64,000 nt of DNA from a virus. This document shows, piece by piece, positions 26,906-35,283 of the stretch. A program made the position numbers and the translations under genes. The notes under the pieces were generated by a model, which was not told the DNA's origin, did no database searches, and was given only the letters and a program-made list of their open reading frames with translations. Position 1 is the first letter of the stretch. Every line of letters begins with the position of its first letter. The DNA is taken from the IMG/VR virus record IMGVR_UViG_3300036768_000279, positions 62,001 to 126,000 of that record; one strand, written 5' to 3'.

Positions 26906-27438
26906 TCAAGCTCAATCTAGCGTCTCACGGCGATAACCGCGAAGGGTTTATTAATATTGATTTCGATCATCCTACAGCAGATCTCAAGGCGGACGTAACC
27001 GACCTTCCGTTTCAAGACGACTCTGTTGATGTGATTCTTGCATATCATATTTTGGAACACTTTCGTGCTGGTGAATACGAGCCACATCTTGCAAATCCAT
27101 TAAATCCAAAAACAGCAATGGCGGCTCTTGGAGAGTGGCGTCGCGTTTTGAAGCCGGGCGGCAAGCTAGAAATCAAGGTGCCTGATTTTGAAAAGATTGT
27201 TTGGCTATACTATAACTATCCGCAATGGGCCAGATCAGAGTCGAGCGTTAATGCACCGTTTGCAAGCTATAGTGACTGGATTATTTCGAATGGACAGCAT
27301 CAATGTCTGTTTGACAAACGGACAATGACAAAGCTACTGACGGTCTGCGGTTTTACGAACATCACGTTCCTAGACGGGCAGCCAGTCGCGTCGATCAATC
27401 GAGCCAATCTTGAAATGTACGTGGTGTGCAGCAAATGA
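26902..27438 (+). CDS. SAM-dependent methyltransferase (class I)
   Basis: 178 residues from ATG 26902 (ATGA overlap). Class I features: an N-terminal SAM site LNLASHGDNREGFINIDFD, an acidic strand ADVTDLPFQDDSVDVILAYH, and the ILEHF and LKPGGKLEIKVPD segments typical of methyltransferase type 11 family members linked to polysaccharide genes. It probably methylates a sugar. The start is compact, lacking extra N-terminal helices. Confidence 0.83.
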   Translation: MIKLNLASHGDNREGFINIDFDHPTADLKADVTDLPFQDDSVDVILAYHILEHFRAGEYEPHLANPLNPKTAMAALGEWRRVLKPGGKLEIKVPDFEKIVWLYYNYPQWARSESSVNAPFASYSDWIISNGQHQCLFDKRTMTKLLTVCGFTNITFLDGQPVASINRANLEMYVVCSK

Positions 27439-28070
27439 ATTACATGACACGTAAAGACAATCACGACTTCATGGACCCCGAGCATATCGCGAGGTTCCTG
27501 CGTAACCATCGTACCGGCACAGATAATCTTGGTCGGCATCGTCTCGCCGAAATGATTCGCGAACACGACAATCCCACCGTACTTGATGTTGCGTGTGGTA
27601 CATGCGTCAACTGGGAAGTATTGAAGGGGTTGCACGTTCAATGTCGCTATTTTGGGCTAGATCGCACACAGAAAATGCTAGATCACGCCAGAAAACTGTA
27701 CCCTGGCGAAATTGAATTAAAACAGGGCTATATCCAAAGTATTCCATTTCAAGATAATTCTTTTGATGTTGTCGTTGCTCGTCACATCCTTGAGCATTTA
27801 GGCGAGGGGTATGAAGCGGCGATCAAAGAAGTCTATCGAGTTGCCTCCAAGGAAGCGATCATTGTTCTATTTGTTGATCTGGCTGACATGCCTGCGGACG
27901 TAATCAAGGAGTCTGAGCCAGATGAGAATGGATGTACGTATTTCTGGAATACCTACGCTCACGACAAATTCATGGCATTCCTTGGAACATTGGGGTGTCG
28001 CGTAAGCGTTGAGTACGTGCCCACGCCCGGTGCCGCTGCAAATGACACAATTATTCGATTGATCAAATAA
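27435..28070 (+). CDS. SAM-dependent methyltransferase (class I)
   Basis: 211 residues from ATG 27435; GTG 27426 would add three residues. Motif I is VLDVACGTCVNWEVL, with a following acidic loop LDRTQKMLDHA. Later motifs are IPFQDNSFDVVVARHILEHL and VYRVASKEAIIVLF. Distinct from, not a copy of, the methyltransferase just upstream. The stop overlaps the next gene by TAATG. Confidence 0.84.
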   Translation: MNYMTRKDNHDFMDPEHIARFLRNHRTGTDNLGRHRLAEMIREHDNPTVLDVACGTCVNWEVLKGLHVQCRYFGLDRTQKMLDHARKLYPGEIELKQGYIQSIPFQDNSFDVVVARHILEHLGEGYEAAIKEVYRVASKEAIIVLFVDLADMPADVIKESEPDENGCTYFWNTYAHDKFMAFLGTLGCRVSVEYVPTPGAAANDTIIRLIK

Positions 28071-28315
28071 TGCCTAAGTTGCTAGATCTACATGGCAAAC
28101 GTTTTGGTCGCTTGATGGCTACCAACCACATCAGCAGTCACTTAGCTGGGCCCAAAAGACTCTGTTATTGTGGATGTATTCGCAGGAAACCAAGGGGATA
28201 TGCGGCTAGAAATGTTGTACTCAAGAGATACAAGAAGCATGCTAAGGGCACAATGAAGTTCACGGACTTTCGTTCTTGGGCAATGCGTATAGCTAAAGTG
28301 GTGGATACATGGTAG
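28070..28315 (+). pseudogene. Internally deleted zinc/HNH-associated protein
   Basis: 81 residues. The first 30 (LDLHGKRFGRLMATNHISSH) match the opening of the protein at 56608-56916 (LDLSHKRFGKLIVTGKV) and of many HNH-linked phage proteins. The zinc segment that should carry two cysteine pairs is collapsed to CYCGC, and the downstream NVVLKRYKKHAKG resembles the helix after the zinc knuckle. The catalytic HNH part is absent. The frame is intact and overlaps its neighbours, so a short protein may be made, but it looks like an eroded mobile gene. Confidence 0.55.
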
Positions 28316-29154
28316 ACGTTACTTTTGGTATTCTTAACTACAACCCTGATGCAGATGGTCCAGCAACGGCGGCTTTTATTGCTGCTGTTGAATCTCTTGC
28401 TGCCAATCGTAGCAAGAATCTGACGAGCGAAGTATATCTGATTGATCAGGCTAGTCAGCCTGAGTTGACGGCGAATCTTGCCGCTAAGTTTGGGTTCCAG
28501 GCCGTGTTATTGCGGAGCAACGTGGGGATAAGTCGTGGTATCAACCTGCTCGCCAATATGGCTCGCGGGAAGTTTGTGTCGCTCGTAACCTCCGACGTGA
28601 CATTCACGCCTGGATTGGACGACACGTTGGTCTCGGCTCTTCGAGCCGATCCAACAATCTATCAGATCTGTCCAGTATCGGATAACTCGTCGCTAGATCA
28701 CCAACGTGCTCCGCATGCTCGCGAAGATGGCATCCTGTTGCAGAACATTGTGCAAGAGTTGACGATTCAGTTTTGGCCACGTACCGTCTTTGAAAAGATC
28801 GGATACTTCGACGAACGCTGGAAGGCGTGTTACGAGAACATGGACTTCGCACTCAGAGCGTTTATTGAGGGTGGCTCAGTTGTAGTTCACCAGGGTGCAT
28901 GGTGTCATCATGAACACAACGGCACCACAAAGAGTGGTGCAATTCACAAGGCTTACGACGGCTATCTGCCCATGCCAAATGGACTTACGCACGACCTGTT
29001 GGGACAGATGTGGCGTAACAAGTGGCCCAATCTTGAGAGATACATGAATCATTATGAGACGTTTACTAAAGACATGGGTCCGACGCGGGCGGCAATGTTT
29101 CATGCGTATAGCAAGAACGTGTATCTACCGTATGTACAAGAGGTCACTTACTAA
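28309..29154 (+). CDS. GT2-family glycosyltransferase (rhamnosyltransferase-like)
   Basis: 281 residues. GT-A start VTFGILNYNPDADGPA, a conserved SNVGISRGINLLANMARGKF, then VSLVTSDVTFTPG, where the metal motif is SDV rather than DxD as in many rhamnosyl-type family 2 enzymes. GYFDERWKACYENMDFALRA supplies the acceptor-side acidic residues (ENMDF). Soluble, without membrane helices. Confidence 0.8.
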   Translation: MVDVTFGILNYNPDADGPATAAFIAAVESLAANRSKNLTSEVYLIDQASQPELTANLAAKFGFQAVLLRSNVGISRGINLLANMARGKFVSLVTSDVTFTPGLDDTLVSALRADPTIYQICPVSDNSSLDHQRAPHAREDGILLQNIVQELTIQFWPRTVFEKIGYFDERWKACYENMDFALRAFIEGGSVVVHQGAWCHHEHNGTTKSGAIHKAYDGYLPMPNGLTHDLLGQMWRNKWPNLERYMNHYETFTKDMGPTRAAMFHAYSKNVYLPYVQEVTY

Positions 29155-29155
29155 C

Positions 29156-29746
29156 ATGAAACGTTATGACATTATTCGATACCTGATTGAAAAGCGTGGA
29201 TACAAGTCCTATCTTGAGATCGGGGTGCTTGGAAACGAAACGTACAATAGCCTGCCGCCTTTGGATGTGAAACACAGCGTAGACCCTAATGGTCAAGCGG
29301 TTTTCAACATGACATCGGATGAGTTCTTTGCTAACCATTGCAAGCAGAGTTACGACATAATCTTCATTGATGGTCTACACCTTGCAGAACAAGTTCAAAG
29401 AGATATCGAAAACTCATTGACACACCTAAACGACGGTGGCATAATAGTTGTGCATGACTGTTTGCCCTCTGCGGAGTACGAGCAGTTACGAGAAGGCATT
29501 AGTGGCAAACCATGGACAGGCGACGTATGGAAGGCGTTTGCGGCCATGCGAGCTGATCGTCGTGATTTGATTATGCGTGTTGTAGATACGGACTATGGAT
29601 GTGGACTGATTGAGCGTGGCGTTGACCCCTGTATGCTTGTTGAGCTTCGTCCAATCGACGGCTACACTTGGGATTTCTTTTGCAAGCATCGTAACAAGAT
29701 TATGGGTGTAATCACCGTGGAGCAATTCCTTGGACATTGGCAATAG
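29156..29746 (+). CDS. Class I methyltransferase (Methyltransf_24-like)
   Basis: 196 residues from ATG 29156, one base after the upstream stop. Core features: YKSYLEIGVLGNETYNSL, IIFIDGLHLAEQVQRDIENS and GGIIVVHDCLPSAE. These match the small methyltransferase family often found in glycan and antibiotic clusters. It probably methylates a sugar hydroxyl on the glycan assembled by neighbouring transferases. Confidence 0.82.
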   Translation: MKRYDIIRYLIEKRGYKSYLEIGVLGNETYNSLPPLDVKHSVDPNGQAVFNMTSDEFFANHCKQSYDIIFIDGLHLAEQVQRDIENSLTHLNDGGIIVVHDCLPSAEYEQLREGISGKPWTGDVWKAFAAMRADRRDLIMRVVDTDYGCGLIERGVDPCMLVELRPIDGYTWDFFCKHRNKIMGVITVEQFLGHWQ

Positions 29747-30245
29747 ACACTGGATTGAAGCTGAGGCCGCAGTACGCATGCCCTTTACCAAGGATATGCG
29801 AGTGCTTGAAATTGGTAGCTGGATCGCTCCTGGTCAAGAAGATATTATTTGCCGAAAGACAATAGCACCACAAGTACTAGAGTATATTGGCCTTGATATG
29901 CAAACGGGACCGGGCGTTGACGTGGTTGCAGATGCCAAAGCCATTCCGTTCCCCGATAATCACTTTGATGTGATCATCAGTACAGACTGCTACGAACACG
30001 TTGATTGGCCTCGTGAAGTAACTCATGAGGCTTTTCGTGTTTTGAAGCCGGGTGGCATCTTCTATCTCACATCAGTCTTTGACTTTGAGATCCACGGTTA
30101 TCCAGATGACTTCTGGCGTTTTACGCCGAACTGCATCAAGCTACTACTCGAAGACGCTGGCTTTGAAATGGTAAGCAATGGCGGCGTTGGTGGTCCTCAC
30201 AATAAACGTCCTTGCATCGTGCGAGGGATCGGACGTAAGCCATGA
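29730..30245 (+). CDS. SAM-dependent methyltransferase (type 11)
   Basis: 171 residues if the TTG at 29730 is used; it has a well-placed GGAG site inside the upstream gene. ATG 29778 is the alternative but would cut into the first helix. Motif I MRVLEIGSWIAPGQED, then AKAIPFPDNHFDVIISTDCY, EHVDWPRE and VLKPGGIFYLTSVF. Fourth methyltransferase of the island; its stop overlaps the GDP-fucose synthase gene. Confidence 0.8.
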   Translation: MDIGNRHWIEAEAAVRMPFTKDMRVLEIGSWIAPGQEDIICRKTIAPQVLEYIGLDMQTGPGVDVVADAKAIPFPDNHFDVIISTDCYEHVDWPREVTHEAFRVLKPGGIFYLTSVFDFEIHGYPDDFWRFTPNCIKLLLEDAGFEMVSNGGVGGPHNKRPCIVRGIGRKP

Positions 30246-31159
30246 AAGTCTTAGTTACTGGCGGCAATGGATTCGTTGGCAAGCATGTCGTTTCGGTACT
30301 GCGTGCCGAAGGTCATGAGGTCATAGCACCTACAAGTGCTGAGATGAACCTATTCTCTCAATTCCAGTACGAATCGCCAGACACTGGCTTACTGTATTGG
30401 TTTTCCAATTGCGATGCCGTTATTCATCTTGCTGCCATTTGTGGTGGAATCGGCATCAACAAAGACAACCCCGGCAAGTTCATGTATGAGAACTTGCAGA
30501 TGGGATTGAATGTTATCGAGGCGTGTCGCCTTGCCGGGGTTAAGAAGCTTGTCAACCTCAGCACCGTCTGTTCATACCCCAAGCACACACCAGTGCCATT
30601 TCGAGAGAGTGATATCTGGAATGGCTACCCAGAAGAGACCAATGCTCCATATGGTATCGCCAAGAAAGCTATCGTAGAGCTTGGTATTGCATATCACAAG
30701 CAATATGGTCTCAACGTAACGAACCTTGTGCCAGTCAATATGGCTGGTGAGCACGATCACTTCGACTTGTATTCGTCACACGTACTACCAGCCATGATCC
30801 GCAAGTTCGAAGAGGCTCAAGACGTTGTGGTACTATGGGGAACTGGCTCTGCCTCTCGCGAGTTCCTATATGTTGGCGACTGTGCGAGAGCTATCGCCAT
30901 CGCTATCGAGAAAGACACTGATCCGCAGCCTATCAACCTTGGAACTGGACAAGAGATCACTATCAAGGAATTGGCGGAGACTGTCAAGAGAATTGGTGGC
31001 TATACCGCTACCATTGTTTGGGATAGCACAAAGCCCGATGGACAGCCGCGTAGATGTCTAGATGTTTCGCGTGCCAAGAGTGTTCTAAATTGGGAGGCCA
31101 CAACATCAATCCAAGATACTGTCGCCAAGACAATCAAGTGGTATCGCGATGCAAAGTAA
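30242..31159 (+). CDS. fcl: GDP-L-fucose synthase (NAD-dependent epimerase/reductase)
   Basis: 305-residue short-chain dehydrogenase-type enzyme that turns GDP-4-keto-6-deoxymannose into GDP-L-fucose. The cofactor loop is VLVTGGNGFVGKHV. The catalytic residues lie in VNLSTVCSYPKH (Ser) and NAPYGIAKKAIV (Tyr-x3-Lys). The C-terminal WDSTKPDGQPRRCLDVSRA is characteristic of GDP-fucose synthases. It is immediately followed, with an 11-base overlap, by GDP-mannose dehydratase, the preceding step. The pair shows the phage supplies an activated deoxysugar for its own transferases. Confidence 0.9.
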   Translation: MKVLVTGGNGFVGKHVVSVLRAEGHEVIAPTSAEMNLFSQFQYESPDTGLLYWFSNCDAVIHLAAICGGIGINKDNPGKFMYENLQMGLNVIEACRLAGVKKLVNLSTVCSYPKHTPVPFRESDIWNGYPEETNAPYGIAKKAIVELGIAYHKQYGLNVTNLVPVNMAGEHDHFDLYSSHVLPAMIRKFEEAQDVVVLWGTGSASREFLYVGDCARAIAIAIEKDTDPQPINLGTGQEITIKELAETVKRIGGYTATIVWDSTKPDGQPRRCLDVSRAKSVLNWEATTSIQDTVAKTIKWYRDAK

Positions 31160-32171
31160 AACTGCAATCATCACTGGCGTGACCGGCCAAGATGGCTTCT
31201 ATCTCGCCCACTACTTGCTCCAGTTGGGTTATCGCGTCGTTGGCATTCGTCGTCGTACGTCTATGCCAACAGACGGACGCCTCCGCACGCTACGTGGAAG
31301 TCCCAATTTCGTTGTAGTTGACGGAGACATTTCTGACATTTCAAGCATTCAAGATGCCGTTCGAAAGTTTCAACCCGACGAGTTCTATCACTTGGCTGCT
31401 CAATCGCATGTTGCTATGTCTTGGAAGTATCCAATTACCACATGTGAACTGACGGGACTTGGTGTTCTGAACTGCCTTGAGGCCATTCGTCAAGAGAAGC
31501 TAGATTGTCGCTTCTATTTTGCCGGTTCAAGCGAACAGTTTGGGAATCCAATCCACAACGGCAAGACAGCGAGCTTGAATGAAGATACGCCGATGGAGCC
31601 CGAATCGCCTTACGCTGCCGCTAAGGTATTCGGGTTCAATATTACACAGGTCTATCGTCGCTCATTTGGTATGTACACCGCTTGCGGCATCTTGTTCAAT
31701 CATGAGTCTCCACTGCGTGGCGAGGAGTTCGTAACCCGCAAAATCACGAGCAATCTAGCCCGCGTGAAGTGGGGACTGCAAGAGCATGTTGAATTAGGCA
31801 ATATGGACGCTTGCCGCGACTGGGGATTCGCTGGTGATTATGTGCGTGCTATGCACGCCATGCTACAGCTTGATGAGCCAGATGACTTTGTAATCGCAAC
31901 AGGCAATACGTATTCCGTACGTACATTCTTTGATGCCTGCTGCAATTTTTTCGATCTGGAACCGGAGAAGGTCTACAAGATCAATCCTGCTTTTAAACGC
32001 CCCAAGGATGTTGAGGTTTTGTTGGGCGACAGCACCAAGGCTAGAAAGAAGCTCAACTGGTATCCGCAGTGTGACTTCAATCAGCTAGTACACAAGATGT
32101 GTCGGTATGACTTCCACTTGCAATCTCCCGACCCCGCGTTTGTCCGCAAGGCAGACGAATTCCTTTTCTAG
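31149..32171 (+). CDS. gmd: GDP-mannose 4,6-dehydratase
   Basis: 340 residues. Cofactor loop AIITGVTGQDGFYLAHYLL; RRRTSMPT and HLAAQSHVAMSW are family-typical. The catalytic set is SSEQFG (Ser, Glu) and SPYAAAKVFG (Tyr-x3-Lys); RDWGFAGDYVRAM is the usual GDP-sugar motif. It removes water from GDP-mannose to give the 4-keto-6-deoxy intermediate used by the enzyme encoded just upstream. Last gene of the glycan island. No GDP-mannose pyrophosphorylase is seen, so the GDP-mannose presumably comes from the host. Confidence 0.92.
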   Translation: MQSKTAIITGVTGQDGFYLAHYLLQLGYRVVGIRRRTSMPTDGRLRTLRGSPNFVVVDGDISDISSIQDAVRKFQPDEFYHLAAQSHVAMSWKYPITTCELTGLGVLNCLEAIRQEKLDCRFYFAGSSEQFGNPIHNGKTASLNEDTPMEPESPYAAAKVFGFNITQVYRRSFGMYTACGILFNHESPLRGEEFVTRKITSNLARVKWGLQEHVELGNMDACRDWGFAGDYVRAMHAMLQLDEPDDFVIATGNTYSVRTFFDACCNFFDLEPEKVYKINPAFKRPKDVEVLLGDSTKARKKLNWYPQCDFNQLVHKMCRYDFHLQSPDPAFVRKADEFLF

Positions 32172-32179
32172 GAGTTATC

Positions 32180-32866
32180 ATGAATAAAAATGAAGATAAG
32201 CACGAGATCACTGAACGTGAGAAGCGTGCATGGAAAGATGGGGCCAAGCCTCGTAGACGTGAACGTCCCAAGCTTACAATGCCGCAGAGAATTGAGTTCT
32301 TGAAGCTAATTGCACAGCTTGCAAGCAACTCAACGTTCGAACGGAAGCTTGGATTGGACCCAGCAGACATTGAATACTACAAGAAGCAATTCGATGTTGA
32401 GAATCAAGACGATGCACGTCGTTTGTACAAGCGTCTTGAGATTGCTATGGTCGAGGGACGCGAAGAAGTCATCATCAACGAGACGAGCAAAGCTCGTGCT
32501 GCCGAAGAGACCGCTAATCTCAGGCTCAAAGAGCTTGAGTTGCGTCGCACTATTGAGAAGCGTGAAAAGGCCGTAGGCACACCTGACGGCAACAAGGTTC
32601 GTGCAGAAGATGCCGAACGTCAGCAACGTTTTCAAGCTGAGCAAGAAGCTAAAACAGCAGAGGCTCTAAGCAAGAGCGAACCCTGGTCTCTGCCTCTCGC
32701 AGGTTCTGAGTCTGATAGACGCGGCATCATTGACCGCTTCCGTAGAGATCTTGAGAATTGCGGTATGCAGTTCTGTATCAACAAGTATCACGCTTCGCCA
32801 ATGCAATTGAAGGCGGAAGCGAATAGACTCAAGCTTCGCGTGAATTGGGATCGCGTTAAGCGATAA
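32180..32866 (+). CDS. Charged helical protein, unknown
   Basis: 228 residues with an AGGAG site. The sequence is dominated by Glu, Lys, Arg and Ala, including a long probable coiled coil (AAEETANLRLKELELRRTIE). The basic start (AKPRRRERPKLTMPQRIEFL) could contact DNA. No family recognised. It opens a new set of genes (HTH-nuclease, possible annealing protein), which suggests a DNA-related role. Confidence 0.6.
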   Translation: MNKNEDKHEITEREKRAWKDGAKPRRRERPKLTMPQRIEFLKLIAQLASNSTFERKLGLDPADIEYYKKQFDVENQDDARRLYKRLEIAMVEGREEVIINETSKARAAEETANLRLKELELRRTIEKREKAVGTPDGNKVRAEDAERQQRFQAEQEAKTAEALSKSEPWSLPLAGSESDRRGIIDRFRRDLENCGMQFCINKYHASPMQLKAEANRLKLRVNWDRVKR

Positions 32867-33585
32867 TGAAATTGACGAAGCAAGGTTTACAGGAACTCTA
32901 CGATACAATGTCGTTAGATGAAATGGCAGCCTATACGGGCATGCCAAAGTCCACTCTGTATTATCACATGAAGAAGCTGGGCGTCGTTCGCAGAAACAAG
33001 AGCGACGCTCAGCGTAAGCATATCGATACTGCCGGGCATCAAAGACTTGGTAGTCATCATTCGCTAGAAACGAAGGAAAAGATTTCCACGGGCACGAAGG
33101 AGTTCTGGGAGTCTGAACGTGGCCAAAATCAGAAGGCCGTGTTACGTAAACTACGTCGTCAAGAATGGGCAAATAGCACGAGCAAGAAGCGTGCGGACGT
33201 GATTGCACGCCTCCAGGAAGCTCACCGGCCAGAACCCGGCGAGCTTTCAAATTTCGGCAAGAAGCTAGCCGACTTTCTTTCGGGCCGCGAACGTGTTTCT
33301 ACCGGAATCCGGCTGACGAACGATCACGTCTCTGACATCATACTAGAGGACAGGAAAGTGGTTGTAGAGCTTATCCTGCCTATTAGTATCTATGGCGAGC
33401 AGCAGCAACATCGACTTGAAGAGCGGTACGAGCGTATCACACAACATTTGAATGCTGCTGGCTATCGCGTCATGATCGTTGAGGACAAGTCAAACTCAGT
33501 ATCCCGGGCCCGCTGTAAGCGTGTGTACGACCAACTTTGTCTCTTTTTTGAAGAGACGCAACCAGTGAAGACAATCGTTTCATGA
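32866..33585 (+). CDS. HTH protein with PD-(D/E)XK-like C-terminus
   Basis: 239 residues. The N-terminal helix-turn-helix (MSLDEMAAYTGMPKSTLYYH) is followed by a NUMOD3-like element (HSLETKEKISTGTKEFWES) of the kind attached to homing nucleases. The C-terminal 90 residues (DHVSDIILEDRKVVVELILP, then a helix and YRVMIVED) have the D...ExL strand pair of Vsr/DUF559-type nucleases, although the usual Lys/Gln after Glu is Leu. A site-specific endonuclease or a DNA-binding remnant of one is likely. TAATG overlap with the upstream gene. Confidence 0.55.
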   Translation: MKLTKQGLQELYDTMSLDEMAAYTGMPKSTLYYHMKKLGVVRRNKSDAQRKHIDTAGHQRLGSHHSLETKEKISTGTKEFWESERGQNQKAVLRKLRRQEWANSTSKKRADVIARLQEAHRPEPGELSNFGKKLADFLSGRERVSTGIRLTNDHVSDIILEDRKVVVELILPISIYGEQQQHRLEERYERITQHLNAAGYRVMIVEDKSNSVSRARCKRVYDQLCLFFEETQPVKTIVS

Positions 33586-34298
33586 CCATTACACCCAAAA
33601 CTCAGCGTTACGGAACCAACTGGGAAGAGCAATTCCAGGCATCGGAAGTAGGAGTCCGTAAGGAAGACGGCAAAGAAATGAGGGTAGTGTACCTTCGTGG
33701 CTTGCAACGCCTGGCCCAGGAAGCTGGTATTGTACGTAGTCGCTGCCAATTCAACTTCATTCCCAAGGATCAGACTGGCTCTGTTGGTATCATGCAGGCC
33801 GTCTACGAAGCTGAGTTTTCGGATGGTACTATTTGGGTTGGTACCGCTGACTGTAACTCGGCTAATACTTCTGGCAAGTTCATGGCCTACCCAACTGCTG
33901 TTGCCGAGTCGCGTGCAGAAGCTCGCTGCTTACGCAAGGCATTGAATATCGGTATCATGTCGTCGGAAGAAGTCGGATTTGTGGATGGCGGGGCGATTGA
34001 ACAGATCGCCGCATCGACCAGCAAGCAAATCGACTCGCAGGTGGTAAAGGCCATCGAAAAGCTATGTGAATCTCGCAATGCTACTACAGCCGAAGTCCTG
34101 GAAGCTATTCTTTCCAAGGAACGTAATAGCTCAGTCTTTGAGCTTGGCGAATTGACAGTAGAAGAAGGTCAGAAGGCTATGGCTTGGCTAAATGACCGAC
34201 AGCCCACGAAGGCTAAGCCGACGAAGTTGTCGGCTGCCGAAGAACGAGAGGCCCGCAAGAAGGAATTGCAGGCACAAGCAGATAAGGACAATCAATGA
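33582..34298 (+). CDS. Possible single-strand annealing or DNA-binding protein
   Basis: 238 residues. The first 130 contain VVYLRGLQRLAQEAGIVRSR and a conserved-looking AYPTAVAESRAEARCLRKAL with IGIMSSEEV after it. This pattern occurs in phage proteins that I tentatively associate with Rad52-like or other annealing/recombination functions. The C-terminus is charged and Lys-rich. It is ATGA-linked to the HTH-nuclease upstream and a zinc protein downstream. The assignment is weak; a structure prediction would decide. Confidence 0.45.
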   Translation: MTITPKTQRYGTNWEEQFQASEVGVRKEDGKEMRVVYLRGLQRLAQEAGIVRSRCQFNFIPKDQTGSVGIMQAVYEAEFSDGTIWVGTADCNSANTSGKFMAYPTAVAESRAEARCLRKALNIGIMSSEEVGFVDGGAIEQIAASTSKQIDSQVVKAIEKLCESRNATTAEVLEAILSKERNSSVFELGELTVEEGQKAMAWLNDRQPTKAKPTKLSAAEEREARKKELQAQADKDNQ

Positions 34299-34633
34299 AG
34301 ATTACGTATTCAAGCAAGAACGGGCGTCTAGCCATCGAAGTTTCTGGCGACTCTCAGAAGGACGTTTTCCGTCAGATTTCTTCTTTTCAAGAAGTATTCG
34401 AGGAGCAGCATTGTGGCTCATGTGGCCAAGACAATCTACGCTTTGTAGTGCGTAGCGTGGACGACAATCAGTTCTATGAACTGCATTGCAACGACTGCTA
34501 TGCTCGTCTCGCCTTTGGTCAGCACAAGGGCAAGGAAGGCACTCTCTTCCCTCGTCGTAAGGGTGACGACGGCAAGGTGATCGGCAAGCGTGGTTGGACC
34601 AAGTGGAATCCTGAGACGAAGAAGGAAGAGTGA
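34295..34633 (+). CDS. Small zinc-ribbon protein
   Basis: 112 residues, ATGA-coupled. CGSC and CNDC form a four-cysteine ribbon about 30 residues apart, preceded by a short alpha/beta segment (AIEVSGDSQKDVFRQISSFQ) and followed by a basic, Gly-rich tail ending NPETKKEE. Such proteins are common near phage recombination genes; the function is unknown. Confidence 0.65.
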   Translation: MKITYSSKNGRLAIEVSGDSQKDVFRQISSFQEVFEEQHCGSCGQDNLRFVVRSVDDNQFYELHCNDCYARLAFGQHKGKEGTLFPRRKGDDGKVIGKRGWTKWNPETKKEE

Positions 34634-34995
34634 TGGGGCTATCATTCGAAGAATATCAGCGGCGTGCCGCCGCTACTGCCGTCTATCCATACATCAAAAC
34701 GTGGCAAGACAATCGATATAATGATTCCTCATACTTGTATCCAGCATTAGGACTATGTGGAGAAGCTGGTGAAGTGGCTGAAAAAATCAAGAAGATGGTT
34801 CGTGACAAAGGTGGCATAGCAACGCCCGAAGATAGGGTCGCCATCAAGAAAGAGCTTGGTGATGTTTTGTGGTATGTCCATGCTCTTTGCGATGAGTTTG
34901 ATTTGGACATGGGCGATGTCGCTCAAGGCAATCTTGACAAGCTAGCTGCTCGTGCCGCAAAGGGCACGCTCGGTGGTAGTGGAGACAATCGATGA
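34633..34995 (+). CDS. MazG-like nucleotide pyrophosphohydrolase
   Basis: 120 residues. The metal-binding EExxE-like helices are visible: LCGEAGEVAEKIKK and IKKELGDVLWYVHALCDEF, the standard MazG/dUTPase-2 arrangement. These enzymes hydrolyse (d)NTPs to monophosphates; phage versions clean nucleotide pools and may lower alarmone levels. ATG 34633 overlaps the upstream stop; GTG 34630 is also possible. It lies upstream of ribonucleotide reductase and ThyX, consistent with nucleotide metabolism. Confidence 0.9.
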   Translation: MGLSFEEYQRRAAATAVYPYIKTWQDNRYNDSSYLYPALGLCGEAGEVAEKIKKMVRDKGGIATPEDRVAIKKELGDVLWYVHALCDEFDLDMGDVAQGNLDKLAARAAKGTLGGSGDNR

Positions 34996-35282
34996 AGCGT
35001 TTTGGTGGTAGGCCCGTAGACAAGAAGATCTTCACTTGTCCGCAATGTAAGAAGCTGCGTATGTCCCGTGTTATGGATCATAAGGTCAGCACGGAACAGA
35101 AAGAATTCAAGACGCGAGACGGATCAACCGTCTCGCTATTTGTGGATGTTTGTGATCCTTGTATCGCACGCAACTACCGCAAGTATTTCGAGCCGACAAG
35201 ATCGGATATTCGCAAGGTTCTCAAGGCCATGAATGAAGAGGCGGCTACCGTCGATGATGTCTCGCTAGAAGAGCTGCTATAG
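34992..35282 (+). CDS. Small zinc-binding protein
   Basis: 96 residues from an ATGA junction. Two cysteine pairs, CPQC and CDPC, about 40 residues apart, suggest a single zinc site. The C-terminal part is an acidic helix (MNEEAATVDDVSLEELL). No recognised family; context is nucleotide metabolism. Confidence 0.62.
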   Translation: MKRFGGRPVDKKIFTCPQCKKLRMSRVMDHKVSTEQKEFKTRDGSTVSLFVDVCDPCIARNYRKYFEPTRSDIRKVLKAMNEEAATVDDVSLEELL

Positions 35283-35283
35283 T

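Noticed and set aside
13445-32171. Glycan island as a DNA-hypermodification locus
   Set aside because: No dCMP/dUMP hydroxymethylase, 7-deazaguanine or base-kinase genes accompany it, and the enzymes are surface-glycan types.
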